Of a stretch of 64,000 nt of DNA, positions 10,641-39,900 are shown one piece after another. The stretch is from Aptenodytes patagonicus (taxonomy: Eukaryota > Chordata > Aves > Sphenisciformes > Spheniscidae). The position numbers and the translations under genes are program-made. The notes below the pieces were generated by a model that saw nothing but the letters and a program-made list of their open reading frames with translations, ran no database searches and was not told the origin of the DNA. Numbering within the stretch: position 1 is the stretch's first letter; every line of letters starts with the position of its first letter. Where the stretch lies: positions 20,670,101-20,734,100 of the forward strand of contig NC_134957.1 of NCBI RefSeq assembly GCF_965638725.1, given 5' to 3'.

Positions 10641-13406
10641 GGAGCAGTCCAGCGCTCTTTCAAATCAAGAAGCGCTAAATCTCTTCCCCCACCGCTTCCT
10701 TAGCTGTGTTTTTAAAAAAGCAAAACGTGGGTGACATCTTTTTGCTTTAGCATTTTAATGGTATGAGATCATGTCTTAGAGTGATAGGTATTCGTGCTCA
10801 GGGTCTGGATTTTCAGAAATAATGGGGATAGCCTAGACGCGGTCACGCTTCTGTAACAGAAGGCAGGTGAGGGGAAATGCAGAAGTAAGCATGTGTAACA
10901 CACACATAGTGACTTCTGGCATCTCTGTTAATGTTCATCATTAACCAGGTTATTGGCGTTTCAAAATGGGAGAAAAGTGAAAAATGCAACGGATTGTTTT
11001 GGTTTTTTTTTCTTTAAAAGGGTAAGTGAGGACTCTGAGGATCAGATGCTGTGCCCAGAGCTCTGTTTTAATTAGATTGAAGTCTAATTTAATTAGCGTT
11101 GGTCTAATGTCAAGACTACACACTTCCAACTAAAGACAGTTTTGGACAAATTACCTGTGATAATCAGCTTTGTTAAAACACTTTGTCAATATAGAATGGG
11201 TCTGATTTTCTTCAAAACATGTCTCTCGCCAATAAAGGCGTAGCAAGATTCTAGATATTGCAGCTCCCAGTAGCAAAGCAATAGTGCAACCACCACCCCA
11301 TTTCTGTCAGAACTCGTTCAAGCTAAATCACGTGAAAAGGACAGGCCAACAGGGAAAGCGTGTTTAGTACAGTCAGCCCTATTCCTCCATGGCTGATGTA
11401 ATCCTATCACATTAAAAAAAAGCAATCGATAATCTACTTTGCAGCAGCAGCAGCGAGTTAACTGGAAATTTGTTTTGTTTATTAATCCAGGTAAGTTCTC
11501 AGTGCTGTGGAATACCTGAGCTTTACTCTACGTGCAGCACTCAGAATTCCATATAAGCGGTGACTGCAAGTTTTACTGATTGGAGTTCGTAAATCACCTT
11601 TGTGGCATCTTATGCAAAAGAAGCACAAGATTTCTTATTTTTAAGCTTTTAATGCTTAAATTTTAGCTTCCAAAAGGGAAAGTGATTTACACTCATGTAA
11701 ACAGAGCTTAGCCATTAGGCAGGCTCAGTTAAAAAAAACCAACCAAACAAAAAAAATCAACACCAAAACCAAATACATAATGAGAATTTATTTCTTGTGT
11801 TGCGTGTAATTGTAGAACATCACTAATTTATCATTAGAATACAATGTAGTTATTTGAAACTTATCATTCTGGAATGTGGTAGATTTGGGTTTGTGGTTGG
11901 TTTTTTTTTGACTGAAAATTAGAGACCCATGTTCTTGTGTCCTGGTCTTTATAAAGGCAGAAAGTGTTTGATGGGAACTGCAGTTCAACAGACTGGCTTA
12001 CCGGGCAGGCAGCTCTCTACATCGTGTTACGCTCTAAGTTCTCTGATGTTGTAATGGGCACTAAAATCGCGTTGGGTTGGTTAAACACCACCTCACCTCT
12101 CTTAAGGGAATAACTCATTACTTTTTCTGTTTATACTCCCCCCCGCCCCTTGCAAGCCATTTAATGACCTCTTACGGTTACGTGCGGCATTGCTGTTGCG
12201 TTTTGTACAGGAACCAGGTCTCCCCTTCCAGCCCCCACCCAAGGTTCTGTGTCAAAGCTGTTCCTGAAAGGCGTTTGTTTAACCTGCCTCGGCTCTGAGG
12301 CTCTAAAGACTTTCGGTGGCAGAGATCCTGAGCAACTAGTTCAGTGTTTAGCACAGAATTGTTTTAAAGTTCTGTGTTTCTTTTAAAATGTCTAATCATA
12401 AATGTCACCTAGTGTGAACTTACTCTGGGTTCCTCCTCTTCCGCTGGTGACAGCTCGTTTGTGCCTTTGTTAGGGTAACTTTGTGTGTAGTTCAAGGTTA
12501 ATCATCTCTTTGTCGTGTGCCATTCCTCTTCAGGCCAGCTAAACTCAACTATAATCTTCCTTCCTAGATCAAGATTTCTAGTCCCACGGTTATTGTAGTT
12601 ATACTCTGGCTTTCTCTAGATAACCCATGGTTTTTTGAAGTAGAAGGCCTAAATAAAATTTTCTATCAGACATGCCCGAAGTGGATTTTGTTTCTCTTTG
12701 AACTACTTTCTCAGACTTAGGAGGGTAATTTCAAATTCTGAACCTGCTTTCTGAAGAACTTGCAGCTACTTTGAGCTTTCTGGAACCTTCCTGTTTAGTA
12801 AATGAACTTCTCCCTCACGCTTCAGTCCCGTATTGTATGTCCCTTCAGGCAGGCACAGGATAGCATCTGTAACTATCACGTAACGGTTTTGAAGCCGTAT
12901 ACTATCGCTTCATCTGCATCCCAGTTCCTTATTTTTAATGGCGAGAATGACATTCTTGCTCATCCTCCGTTTCTTACTTCTCCAGAAGCTCTGTCACAAA
13001 GGATTTAGAACTCCTTAAAAATAAGGATAAAGTTCTTACCAAACTTGCAAGTATTATATTTGGGAATAATCTCCATGTTTGAAGGCAGCCTGACGTAATC
13101 CTTCCCCTTCTCCAAAAATGCTTGAAAAAGCTGATGTGTAGCAAACTGCCTTTTGCAGCACATCCACATTTAGTTCATTTCTTAAAAGAAAAAACTAGGC
13201 CTGCTCGCGGCTTTGGTTTCAACATCTGTAGCACGTACTCGCTGCGGCTTCTTTTGAGAAGTTCTTCTAAGGTATGCTCAGTTTGACAGAGAACGTGAGG
13301 CCCTGAACAGTAACTAGAGACAGCTTGTGCCATAGGTAAAGATCTTTCAGAACACGGACTTGTTGAAGCATTTAAATTGTATTCGGCTTTTGAAATGTTA
13401 ACATTG

Positions 13407-13434
13407 TGTACGTGTGTGTGTGTATATATATATA
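13407..13434. repeat. TG/TA microsatellite
   Basis: GTGTGTGTGTG runs into TATATATATATA. It is a simple dinucleotide repeat in the ACSL4 downstream region. Confidence 0.85.
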
Positions 13435-13970
13435 AATAAAATAGCAATCCGCAGTCAACCAAGACACAGAAGATACCTGCAGTCTAGATAAAATACATTT
13501 CATATAAATACATTCATGGTTTAAAAAAAAAAAATACAACCTGCTGACAGACTCGAGTGCAAGTAACTCTTACATGTTTTACATGTCTTACATCACTTTT
13601 GTGATGCTAACAGGCTGACTAAAGGCTATTGAACAGCAACCAACTTTAAACATGGAAAAACTTGAGAGTGTCGTTTAAAAAGTTGCTACTGCTATGGGAA
13701 GTATTTCTTCTTGTCGTAAGCCAACTGTGTGTCTTAAAAAAATAATTTTCTCTTTCAGAAAAGCTATTTCCTCGTTCCTTTTAGTGACTGTTGCAGTTCC
13801 ACACACAACTAGATACAGTCAGCTTTATATACCACATTTCCCCCCCCCCTTTCCCTTTCCCCTCGGGGTTCTTGGAAGATGAGCTGGCAGTGTTCCGGAC
13901 TGGCCAGAGCAAGTTATCCATGGGGAAGCGTGAAGTTGGTCCCAAGGAGAAAAGGGACTGTTTAGTTAAT

Positions 13971-15747
13971 GAGTATATAGCCATGATTTATTTTTGCCAA
14001 AATCTGTTTGAACTGGAAAAAAGAAAAATACACGTACATGCGATAAAGGAAAAACTTGCCCTGAAATTGCAAGCTAGTGTGTTCAAGAGAAGCATTGTAC
14101 AAAATCTTTTACTTTCTGTACAGTGACAATACCAAATAGTTTTTCTTTTTAACCATCATATACACAACACAAATATTATGAATAGAAATCTATGAACACT
14201 TTAAAATGAATCTGTAATACATAGCAGTTGAGGGCCACAGCTGTACAAAATGTAAGCAACATATATAACACAATTAAGAAAGTGCAAAGTAGAACAGTAT
14301 CAAGAGCCTCCACTTTTTACAGCACTTGCGGTTCAAGTGTGAAGAGCTAGCAGGGATGCAGGAGCCCAGTTACAATTCAAAAGAAGACAGTACGGGATTC
14401 TGCACGCAAAAGGATGAACTATTATTAAATTATATCTTCCCACTTCTTCACATCTATGACTTCCAGTTAGTAAGAGAAGATTTTTTTATAATGAATTTCT
14501 GTACAGAGTGATTTGTCCCTTTTTACAAGTTCCATAAAACAAAGATGCCCTGGCCACAGACTACTCTTTCATAAGTAAAACAAGACTAGATGGGGAAACT
14601 ACTGTTGGTTTCTGGTTGCCTTGTTACGCTTACCATATTTAAAAGGTGAACGGAAATGCCTCTCCATAAAGTGAATACAGGCATTTAGACCCTGACCCTC
14701 TGAATTACATACAGGTAACCTGTGCTGTTACTCACATGTATGTGAAGGTCTAGAGAGGATCAGTGCCTTAAAAACAAAACCACCAACCACCCCTCAAAAA
14801 GACCAGAACCAAACCAAAAACAAATTAAAAAAACCTGCACAAAACTCCTTTGAGTTTCAAATCCGCTTAGAGACAGCTGCCCATCAATTTCACTGTTGTT
14901 TGCCAGCCAAGATGCAAGGTTAGCATTCTGCGTTCAGGTGATGATTCCTCACCAGTACCTCCTGTAGCAGCGCAAGTCTTTGTTTTCTTCTATGCTGTGT
15001 GTCCTAGTGGAAAGCTCTGCTTGAATTAAAATACACTGGCAAGTAAAAATGTATTTGGTGAGTTGGAAGTTGAAGTAGTTAATTCAACGCTCTTGAATGA
15101 AATTTCAAATAACTTGGTTTTAGACAGCTTTTCAGTTCACCTTTATTTCCGTAAGTGTACTTTATATTCTCTTTTAGGCACTGTAAATATTCAAGATACT
15201 AACTGATGTGCAGAAGAATCCATCCATTCTCAAGCAGTGCATTATTAGTGATCTCTAGCAAGTTCTTGACTGATGTTGTTGTCTTGTTTTTTTTTTTTTT
15301 AAATGCAGAAGGGTAGACCTCAAACACTCTTTTCCTCCCTCACTGAGTAGCTTACTATGACAGAAGAATCGTCACAATTACATTAATGTTTCTCTTTGAA
15401 ATACAGGCCAGGCTTCAGAATGAATTACAGAGAAGTTGCAAGCAGTCTGAATGTGCTAGAGAAACAATAATAATAAAATTACCTGGTCATACTGCTTCAC
15501 ATAATGATGTCTGTCTCAAAACTGGAGCTGATCACATGAAACTCTACGAAGACCATCAGTGTCTAATCTGCTAATAATTAAGAATTTGGAGTCTAAGATA
15601 TTCTCTGTTGTACTCGATAGAGACTATAGAAACATTCATCCATTTGGTATATTTTCTGAATGTGTGAAATCTACAGTATACACAGACATCCAAACTTGAG
15701 GCATGAGTAGGAACCATCTGCACAACTGTCTGGTCAACACGACTTGT
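13971..15747 (-). other. ACSL4: Probable ACSL4 3' UTR
   Basis: Sequence directly after the ACSL4 stop codon. It is AT-rich with no coding signature. Canonical AATAAA on the minus strand occurs at 15142-15147 and at 13987-13992. The more distal one would give a 3' UTR near 1.77 kb, in keeping with the long 3' UTR known for ACSL4. Which site is used cannot be told from sequence alone. Confidence 0.5.
13987..13992 (-). terminator. ACSL4: Candidate ACSL4 polyadenylation signal
   Basis: AATAAA on the minus strand, about 1.76 kb past the stop codon. A second hexamer at 15142-15147 is the proximal alternative. Confidence 0.35.
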
Positions 15748-30442
<14,695 letters not shown>

Positions 30443-30609
30443 TGCAGGTATTTAAAAAAGAAAAATCTCTTATTGTGTTCTGAAGCAGGCAAGAGCAAAG
30501 CAGCAGTGCAGTGTGGTGTAGGAGAAGCAACAGTAAGTGAAGCTTAGGTAGTTCTGTTTCAGAGCAGCTGCTAAAATTTTAGTAACCTTTGAGAGCCAAC
30601 AGTGGACGC
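30443..30609 (-). other. ACSL4: Probable 5' UTR part of ACSL4 coding exon 1
   Basis: Upstream of the start codon the nearest strong acceptor on the minus strand ends CTTCACCCACAG at 30610-30611, after a long pyrimidine tract. That makes 30443-30609 untranslated exon sequence. It is inferred from splice-site shape only. Confidence 0.5.
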
Positions 30610-33600
30610 CTGTGGGTGAAGACCAGAGCCAAGCAGAGAGCAGGAAAAAAAAAGAAAAAAAGAATTAAATTAGTAATATTACAGTCAGTCCATTAGTTTT
30701 TTAGTCCCTCTAAGAGTTCACTTCAAATGCATCAAGACAAAGGAGACTGAAGTAACTGATGTAAGAGGCATGTACACTGCATGATACAGCAGTGTACTGC
30801 TCTGAAGACGAAAAAGGATGAATCTTTTCCGTACTTGTTTGTTGCATCCACAAATATTTACTTTTCAAAGACTTTTCCCCACTATCTCTGTTTGAGTAGT
30901 TCAGGGCTGTTGAGATGAAGTCTGTCCTTCACATCATAATATCGTGTTTAAGCTACTTGAGTAATGCTACAATTGCATAATTGTGGGAAAGGTCAACAGT
31001 TGTTTTCCCCCTAAATATTTGTACTACAGAGAACAGATACAGCAGATTACTGCTTTTCAGAATATTACATCAACTTATATTCAGATTAAAATGTATCTTG
31101 ATACAGTCCTCAAAAGTCTACATGTTGTAATCTAAAAACTATATAATATTCCAAAACTGCTTTATTAACTTTGCCCCAGCAAGTGAGTTTTCAATCTATT
31201 ACTTTTCAACTACGAATGTCAGACTCTTGGAAAGGGATTACACAGATTTGCTTTCCCCCTCCAAAAACTACTTCAATATACGCATTTCAGAACTCCAGGT
31301 ATGGAAAATGGAATCCAATTTGACCAATTTAATCCAATTTAAAATAAAGCACAGTTTGGCAAGGTTTTGTCTGCATGTCAGAAATCTTTCCTCATTAAGG
31401 AGAACTGGGCCTGAATAAAGACCGAAGGCGAGTGGGAGAAAAACGAAAGCATCATAGCAAACCACAGTTGTGGCTAGCCCGCTGGGCTGTAACTAGTCTG
31501 CACTGGCATGTAAAAGATAGAGGTTCTTATCTTCATCTGGATGGCATGCAAACAAACACCTCATGTACGATGCACACAGCAGGAAAAATAAAAGGCAAAG
31601 GTGCACTAACAAAAGAGCGGTACCTCAGACACATAGGGGAGTGAGTAACGCTGACTGGCTTATGGCAAAGCCCAGTCTTTCATGGACAGAATCTGATAAA
31701 CAGAGTGGATGAGAATAGGGAAATTTTCAGGGCTCCATCAAGAACTAAAAGAACATGGGCACATCTCAAAATGTACCTTTATTAACATATTTGTCACCCT
31801 CAGGTGATGAGGGAGGCTACAATTAACATTTCAGGTTGAACAAGACAACTGCTACTAACAGCATAGCAGAAATCTATTAATAGGTGGTTGGGTTTTTTAA
31901 TAAGAATTACAACATCCGCAGTTGTGTTGTAGCCAACATCAACAGCGTTTAATGTAACATAAGATTAAGAGATCTGCAGATACTTAAAATAACATGATCA
32001 CCACGTTAATTTTAATTAAATCTAAAGAATAAAGTTACTATTGAATGATGGTATAATGTACTAAACCAAGCTCAGACTTGTTCAGAAAAAAGAGTATTCT
32101 GTGTATTTCTTTATAAAAAGTGAATGTTACATTCTTTTCAAAACGTATATGCTTATTCTGCTCTAGTTAACCTCATCATCATCAACTGCTCAGCAAACAG
32201 ACAAACCTCAGCAGAAGAGAGATCATTTTACTTCCCTAAGCTCCAGTTCTCCAAAATGAAGGTTTACTGGTCTATATTACAAATCTTGTATGATATTGTC
32301 ATGCCAGTTAATTCCGTGCTCCAAAAGCAGCAGTTGAGCTTGTATTTAAAACAAAAGCCAGCCATAGTGCTAAGACTACAGCAAGAAAACTTCCGTGCGT
32401 GCCCGTGATCAGACACAATGCTACACGTTAAAATAAACCCCATGGAGAACTCTCACTGCTCTTCACCTTCCAACAAAACGCGTACGACCAGGCACAATGA
32501 TCTGGATAAAAAGCAAACTTGCTGGACTAATGCAAACGATTTAATATAATGAGACAGAACTACAGCTTTTATTCAGGCTGAGTAGCAGCTTTTTCAGAAG
32601 TAGTCCTGCTGGTAAAAAACTACTCACTAATAATCAAGAACTGACTAATTTAGAAAGGGAGCAGAGGAATGGGCTCATATTTACTTAAGTTCTTTAGCCA
32701 ATGTTCTGGACTGACCAATACTGTAAAAAGACATTTAATTTAACTTTTCCATTCCATTTCATCTCCTGTACATTGATTTTATAAATTATATTTAAGCTCT
32801 TTAGCAGCTTGTATAACACTGAACAACCACAAAATTTTCAGAGTATTTTCTGTGTACGTGTTATTACAACAGACACAAAGAACTGAAAATCATATTTTCA
32901 CACATTGATTTGGTTACTACTTTCTAATTAAATCTATATTGATTAATGGTCTTTATTAATAGATACTTATTGCAATTATCTCATCTTTCCACTGCTATTT
33001 TCCACTCTTTCTTATTGCATCTGGGCAATGGTGAATTAAACCGAAGTCTCTGGGGTAAGAGCTGTCCCTTTTTTTACCACATCTAAAATGATGGGGACCT
33101 GCTCCTCTTGTCATCCAAGCGCTGACGAGATGCAAATAACACAATGAATCATAACAGCACTGTCATGGTTTAAACAGGTATTTCACAATATCCAATTCAC
33201 ATTCTATTACTGATAGTCAATACTAAGTCTTTAAAACTGAACTAGGTTGCAGAATGGATTGTAAGACTATATGTGAAAAGGGGACTGTATCTGAAAAATT
33301 ACACGCCACTGATGTCATCTAATAATCCTTGCTACATGCAGGAAATGTGTGGTTTTATATGCGAGACGATCTTCAAGCCGACTAAGCAACAAAACTCAAT
33401 TCAGTGTTGAACACTAACTTAAGAACTTTTACAGTTTACTGGAACAACTTTCTAACATGCTAAAAAACCTCAACAGAATGTTCAAAATACTGCCTGAAAT
33501 AATAAAGTAATGATAAAAAGGTCTTAATGGGAAAGAATGTTTGTTTTGTCCTACAACTGGCACCCTGTTGAAATCACTTTTAACTTTTTAATGCAGCGCA

Positions 33601-33920
33601 TGTACAAACACACTTTGTTACGTTACTGTACACATTAGCAAAAGTTAAAGGTTGCATTTCTTTCATTTTGAAATTTCAGATTTGTTTGAAATACTTTAAA
33701 AAGTGTTTATAAAAACAGATAACTTAGCTAATTTGTATACATTTGTGGTAATTTAAAGTGCTTCTATCTTGACAAAAATCAGTTGTAATTCTTAACAGAA
33801 ATCAGTTGGAAAAACTCAGTAAGTCCCAAAAAGACAAACTTGGCTTTTTCCTTTGAACATATTCACATAAAAACTGACACATACACACACACGTATATAC
33901 GCACGCGCAGGTATACTTAC

Positions 33921-33966
33921 AAGGTATCTGACAGCGATGACTGAGGGGTTTTTGTGTCGATTAGAT
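33921..33966 (-). other. ACSL4: Candidate noncoding ACSL4 leader exon
   Basis: A 46-nt segment with a very good acceptor (a long pyrimidine tract ending TTTTAATATAG) and a strong donor GTAAGTATAC on the minus strand. ACSL4 is known to have alternative noncoding 5' exons, so this could be one. No transcript evidence is available here. Confidence 0.3.
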
Positions 33967-36900
33967 CTATATTAAAACAGAAAAAAAGAAAGTATTGGAG
34001 GTTGGGAATTTTTTTGCCTTGCAGAAAGGAGGAATCTTTAGAATTTCTACCCTAATGCTCCTGAAGAAGAATAGCCTATGAATTTAGACAAAGGCGGCAC
34101 GTGCTACCCATACAAGAGGAGAGCAATGATATTGTTGGAAAAGACTAAGCTTGCAAACTACAGTGTACAGATAAAGATAAAGCTACCCAAAAGGAGTTTA
34201 ATTTTCATGGGAACACCCCACCCCACCCCCCTTTAAACATGCTCTGAATAAAGCTATGAACAGAAGCTTAATTTAATTTTAAAAAAGGCAAGAAAGAGAC
34301 TTTCAGATTCCATGTGGTCCATTCTTCTGTCTCGGGGCAGAAGCAACAAGACCTTTATCATTCTTGATGGATGAGTATCAGTAGAAACATTAACTCGGGA
34401 CTACCCGTAGCATACGCTGCCCAAAAGAGTCACAAGGAACATCAAACAGAGTTTGGGTACTGAGGCAAGAGGAGAGTTTACAGAACAAAAGCATGGTTAT
34501 GTAGGCGGCGAGGCTTCACTGGTCCCATGACCAGTGAAAAACAAGATGCCCTAAATGTAACGCTACAGATATGGCTTCAAAAAGCCTACTGCATGATCGT
34601 TCTCTTGGACTACTTGGTTTTATATGCAGAAAGCTTTTAACTCATGTTTAACCTAGTTATATTTTATTAGCCTTCCCCATAAGTCTAAGATTTCAATCAA
34701 GGTACCAGTTTTTACGGACTGAAACTGTTAAACATCCCTTACAAAATTCTCCTACAAACATTTTCTCTTGAAATATGAAATAAATAAGAGGCGCAATAAT
34801 GTTTTTAGTGTTACTGGCACTTGCATGTGGCTGTATAAGGTTTTGATCCATAACAGGACCATCCCAAACTCATGCCAAATAAGTATTTATCATATTTTAA
34901 ATATAATGCATAACAGACTGACATACTGAACTTGCAAAAGTACCTCCGTACCAATTCCATTTGGCTAGAAGCCAAACTTAGCTATTCAAATTACACCTTA
35001 TGCCTTCAATCTCTTATTTAAATTTAATTAGACTTTAAGAGAAAGGATGAGATGCAATGTTCTCATCGATGCACCATCAAGGATACCTTCAAGGCAAGCC
35101 AACTACATATTACTAAAGTGTAACAGTTATGTTCTCAGTAAACTTCCTCTTTCCTCACAAATAAAAGATGAAAAATGTCACTGTATCAAATTAAAGCTGT
35201 TATGTAATACTAGAATATTTAGAATATGTAATATTTTATATTGACTTGCAAAGTTCATTATTTCTCTTAATTGTGCAATGTAACTAGCCCGTCTAGACGC
35301 TTATCTATCTGTTTTGGAAACAGCAGAGCTTCCAGTTCTTGATGTAGGGAACGCACGTTCCCAGCAACAGCGATCAATGTGCGTCAGGCGCGACTACAGT
35401 CTAAGAAAAAAACCAAACCAAACAAAAATAGATGTAGTTTCTCTCCTCGATAGCTGTGTTTTCAGCATCTCCGAAGGATTTCCCTCAGGTGAATAAGCTT
35501 CTAGCAATTTTGAAATGGTAACTCTAGAGTTCATTTATCATTTGCAATGATACGTTGCAGTGTTCGTATTAGAAACCTCACTCATGAGGTAATATTTTCC
35601 TTATTACTATTATATGCTGGGCGTTTACAAAAATTCTATAGTCCAAGCTTACTACAGCAAACAAATAACCGATGTGAACGCTCATACAGGTACTGACACT
35701 GTATTTTACAGCCTGCCACAGACGGAAGAGATGTTCTTTGAGTATAATCTGACTTTGATGTCCTCAATTAAAAGCTTCAGAGACAGATAACAGGCAACAC
35801 TGTTCTCGTCCTGCAGCCAGGGCCACAGAACAAAGTCTGAAATCAGAGCACAGGTTCCGCAACAGAGGAGACACTCCCCTCTCTGTGATTTTTCATGAAT
35901 TTAACTGAAAATCTAAGAAACAGTGGCAACTGTATTTTTTTTTTAATATAGAAAAATAGCTTTTAAATAGTCACAAAAGTTTATGAGACTAAGTAAGAGC
36001 AAAAGTGTGTGTGGGGAACCAGGGAGAGGGTTTATACCTCTGGAAGCGACTATTTACGGAGGAGGAAATGCCCTCATCTCCTCTGCGTTTAACTATTCAA
36101 ACAGAACAGAATCAACTTACCCAGCATTTGCACACACAACTAGAATTTCTAAGTGTGACTCAAAACCTAAAGAAGGACCTGTGGCTAGAAATTTTATCCT
36201 ATGCAGTTTAATTTTAATAGGGCAGCAAATTATCATCTTCGCTGGGAAAGGCTTTAATTAGCCCGAGTCCAAAACAACTGTAAAGGCTTAATATTGAAAG
36301 TGTATGAATAACAGTGTTTATTGTCCTTCCTCTTGGGTTAAAAAGCTTGCCAGGGATCCGATTTACTATGTAATAGCATGATCAGAAGAAAACATACTTT
36401 GTTTTCAATCTACTTCAAACATTAACTGCAACTTTTAAAACGCTTTTTCATTGTGTTAGGAAAGTCTTCTAGTACGAAAGATGACATTAGGCAGGAAAAG
36501 GGTAGTATTCTAGTTTGTGAAGAACACGCCAATCTGCGAAGCAAGAAACACCGGCGGAACTCCTGGTTGTCCTGCAACCGAGCTCTTGCCAACTTCAAAT
36601 GGAGACACGATTCTGGCTTTAGCATAAGTACTCAGGGTTGACTCCTTTCAGGAAGTTCTGAAATCCTCCAAAACAATCCAGTCTGAGTAAGTAACAACTA
36701 TTTCCGGAGTTTCTCTAGCGCTCGGGCAGATCTAAACATTTTGGAAACCACAGTAAACATTCATAATTTGTAAGTGGAAAGGTGGTTCCACACAGTGAAA
36801 AAAACATGAGTTGACCTGAATAAGTACATTGGTTATTAGTTACAGTCAGTTTTGGGGAGGGAATTTAATCTATATCTAGTAGTCCTGAATTTGTTCCAGT

Positions 36901-39900
36901 ACTAAAACTGAAAGAGCCTAGGATTTCAAAAAGAAATTACAGAAAGACTGAGAAGTATCACGTTGCCAGGAAGATGCAGCAAGCTTAAACACAATAAACA
37001 AATGAGTGCATACTACCAGGCTCTCTACAAATTTTGATTTTCCAGATTTATACCTGTCACACACAAGAATGAGAGAACATTTCTACAGATGAGAAGACTG
37101 TGATTAAATAGCAGTAAGAGTTAGAAGAATCTTGTGGCTAATTACAACTTTCTGGGGGTTAGAAAGATTGAAAGAAGAAAAACTAAGGGAAATGATTCAG
37201 TTTTTACATCATGGCAGTGTATGTATGAAAACAAACTGCCAATATTAATGCAAGTTACTCATGGTAGGAAAAAAAGTACACGAGGTCTGATTTTTGTTCC
37301 TTTCTCACAGGCAGATTTCTACATATTTTCCTCTTACACAATTTTGTATGTCAAAGTGTAATGAAAACTCCAGAGATAATCTAATCAAATGCCAGCAGGT
37401 TTCAGAAGTCCTTCTGTGCTCTATCAATGCCATAGTAGCTCAAAGCCTGAGAACTTTCAAGAGCTCTTACTATGTCTGTGCAGTGTAAATACTAGTACCT
37501 ATGTCCCAACAAACAGGGAGAGGGAAAGTCGGATACAGTGGATCCTGATAAGTCGAGGGTCCCTGTTTAAATATATATATTTTATGTGAAATAGCAAAAA
37601 CGCAAGCTGTATTAGGAAATCTTGTTTCTCTTACTGCTGCTTATAAAGTAGTTAATACAATGTTTTACTTAGCTACTAAACAAAGATTAGATTTATTTTT
37701 GGTTTCAAGAAAAATATTATTGTTGCCCTTTATATTCACTACTTCTGTTTTACTACCTCAGAACATAAATGCACTTAATGCCAATCAGGAAAAAAAAAAA
37801 AAAATCAATTTGTAAGTGTCAAATTGTCATACATCTATTGCTGCAACAACTATTGTAATGGAAACCAGACCAGCCACGCTTACCCAGTATTTCTCAATTA
37901 TCTAACAGACTGGTGTGAAACTCTCTCTCCTAATCTTGTAACAGGAGGGCAAGCAAATATTTGGTGAAACGGTTAAGAGCTGTTTGTGTGCTCCAAAGGC
38001 AGAAAACATAAAAGGCCAAGGCAAGATTCCACAACTGAAAACTGTCGATTGAGAATACACTGAACTGGGAAAGTATTTCCTCTAGACCCACCTCTGTTAC
38101 TTTTCCCTCATTAAATTCTATCCAGAATCTGCACCGTAAATACCTGAGGCTCACTGACTCCGCCGCTTCCTCTCTCACAAGCCCGTGCTCAATCTGTACT
38201 GGTTATGCTGTGATCTAATCAAAAGCCTAGGGCACGCAGGGTTTCAAGTCAATCCAATTTATGCTACGGTATTGTGAATGCTAGCAGTCACTATAATAGC
38301 AAACTCAGCTGTTCCAACACTTTTTTGCGGTGAAGGAAGGAAGCGAGAGGCACCCTTTGGTTTCGTTGGCATTTTAGTTAATGAACGTGGTAAGGACTGC
38401 CCTTATACTGGGCAGACAGTATTTCAGAAGAGGATGGAAAAGGAGAAATTCCGCAACTGAAAAATACTGATGTTACCTCAAAAGTCCTCCAACATCTACA
38501 AAATACACTTGGGCTAAAGGGCACAAAATTAAAAAGGAAAATGCACATCCTGTACTAATAAAGAAGTATTTCAGCCTGATCCCCTCAACATACACCCCAA
38601 TCTCATCAGGCATTATGGCAAACGTTACTCCAATGGTTCAACAGCAGAGATGCGATCGTACTGTTTCCACCCAACTTGTTTTAAAACAAGCACATGAAAA
38701 GGCAAGCAGCATGATCAAGGACAAATTTTAGAGGATATGTGGCTGTGGAAGTTCTCGAGCAAAAGCAGTCAAATAGGAATTGATCATCTCCTTCTTCCCT
38801 TACGTAATACAAAATGGATAGACAGACTAGTTCTGTGGTTAGCTACACAATAATTTTGCAGTGGAAAGGTTGTGACTTACCTGGCTCTGATGATCCAACT
38901 AGGGAGATTTAAGTTATCATCATCTTTTAATTTTCTGCTTCTTTCTCAGTAGTAAACTGCTTTGCAAAATACAAAAGTAGTGGCCTCTCCTAAGACTGTT
39001 GAATTATACAGTCTAGAAGATCGAATCAGCTTAAGACCTACAAATATAAAGCCCTATTTGCCACATCTTCCATAACGTTTTTCTTGTCTGCAAATACTGT
39101 CCTTGAGAAATTTGATACCCAGAGTCAAATAATCCCTTAATACATACAACTTATACTAAAACCAGTTTCATACCTTACAAAAAACAAGGTTTGTTGCTTG
39201 CTTCCCCACATGAAAATCATGCCTTCTTTGAGTGCAGACTTGATAAGTTCAAGCTTTTTGAAAACATTCTCTTATTTTAGGCAACTTCAGATAAATTCCA
39301 AAGCCTGTTATTGCACCTATTGTTTTGGAGCATATTCCAACAGAAGATCTTTGCATTTACCTATACTGTGTCAGTTTGAAACTACAGACTGGAGATCAGT
39401 TCCCCTCTTTATCTTTGTTTTATTTTTAAGCATTACAAATGAAGCAGGTTAAATAAAAAAAATAAATTAAAAAAGATTACTGAACATCCAGACCGTTCTG
39501 TATAGGTCTGCATCATGGACTGTTTGTGCAGTCTCTAGCATAATACGTAACTACAAAGAAGCATTTAAACCTAATTTTTATAACCAGATTATGTTTAAAA
39601 TTTTCATTTTTAAGAGTGATTCTAACTTGAAAATGTGATTGAAGATACTGATTACAGGCCAAAAAAAGAGTTCAGCTAGAAAAGGAAGAAGTCAAACAAT
39701 GCAAAAGCACAAGTGAGACTTCACACTGAACTTGAAGACATTCCCTCCATTTTTTCTGTGTGGAATACAGGCATCTGAAAACTGGCATAATGTTCTGTGG
39801 TGTTTTAAGTCGAGCAGTTTTACTTTGCATTGAAAGGGACTAGTAACACTCACACAAGTTACTTCTTTCAGGTACCTTCTTCAACTGTCACCATTTCATC

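Larger units (their letters stand above)
7800..13970. other. Intergenic region between KCNE5 and ACSL4 3' end
   Basis: No exon is recognised. The first kilobase is moderately GC-rich, being the shoulder of the KCNE5 CpG island. There are simple A-rich tracts (11730-11775), a TG/TA microsatellite at 13407-13434 and a probable very old LINE fragment at about 10300-10640. AATAAA on the minus strand at about 11787 could be a distal ACSL4 poly(A) site, but nothing else supports it. Confidence 0.5.
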
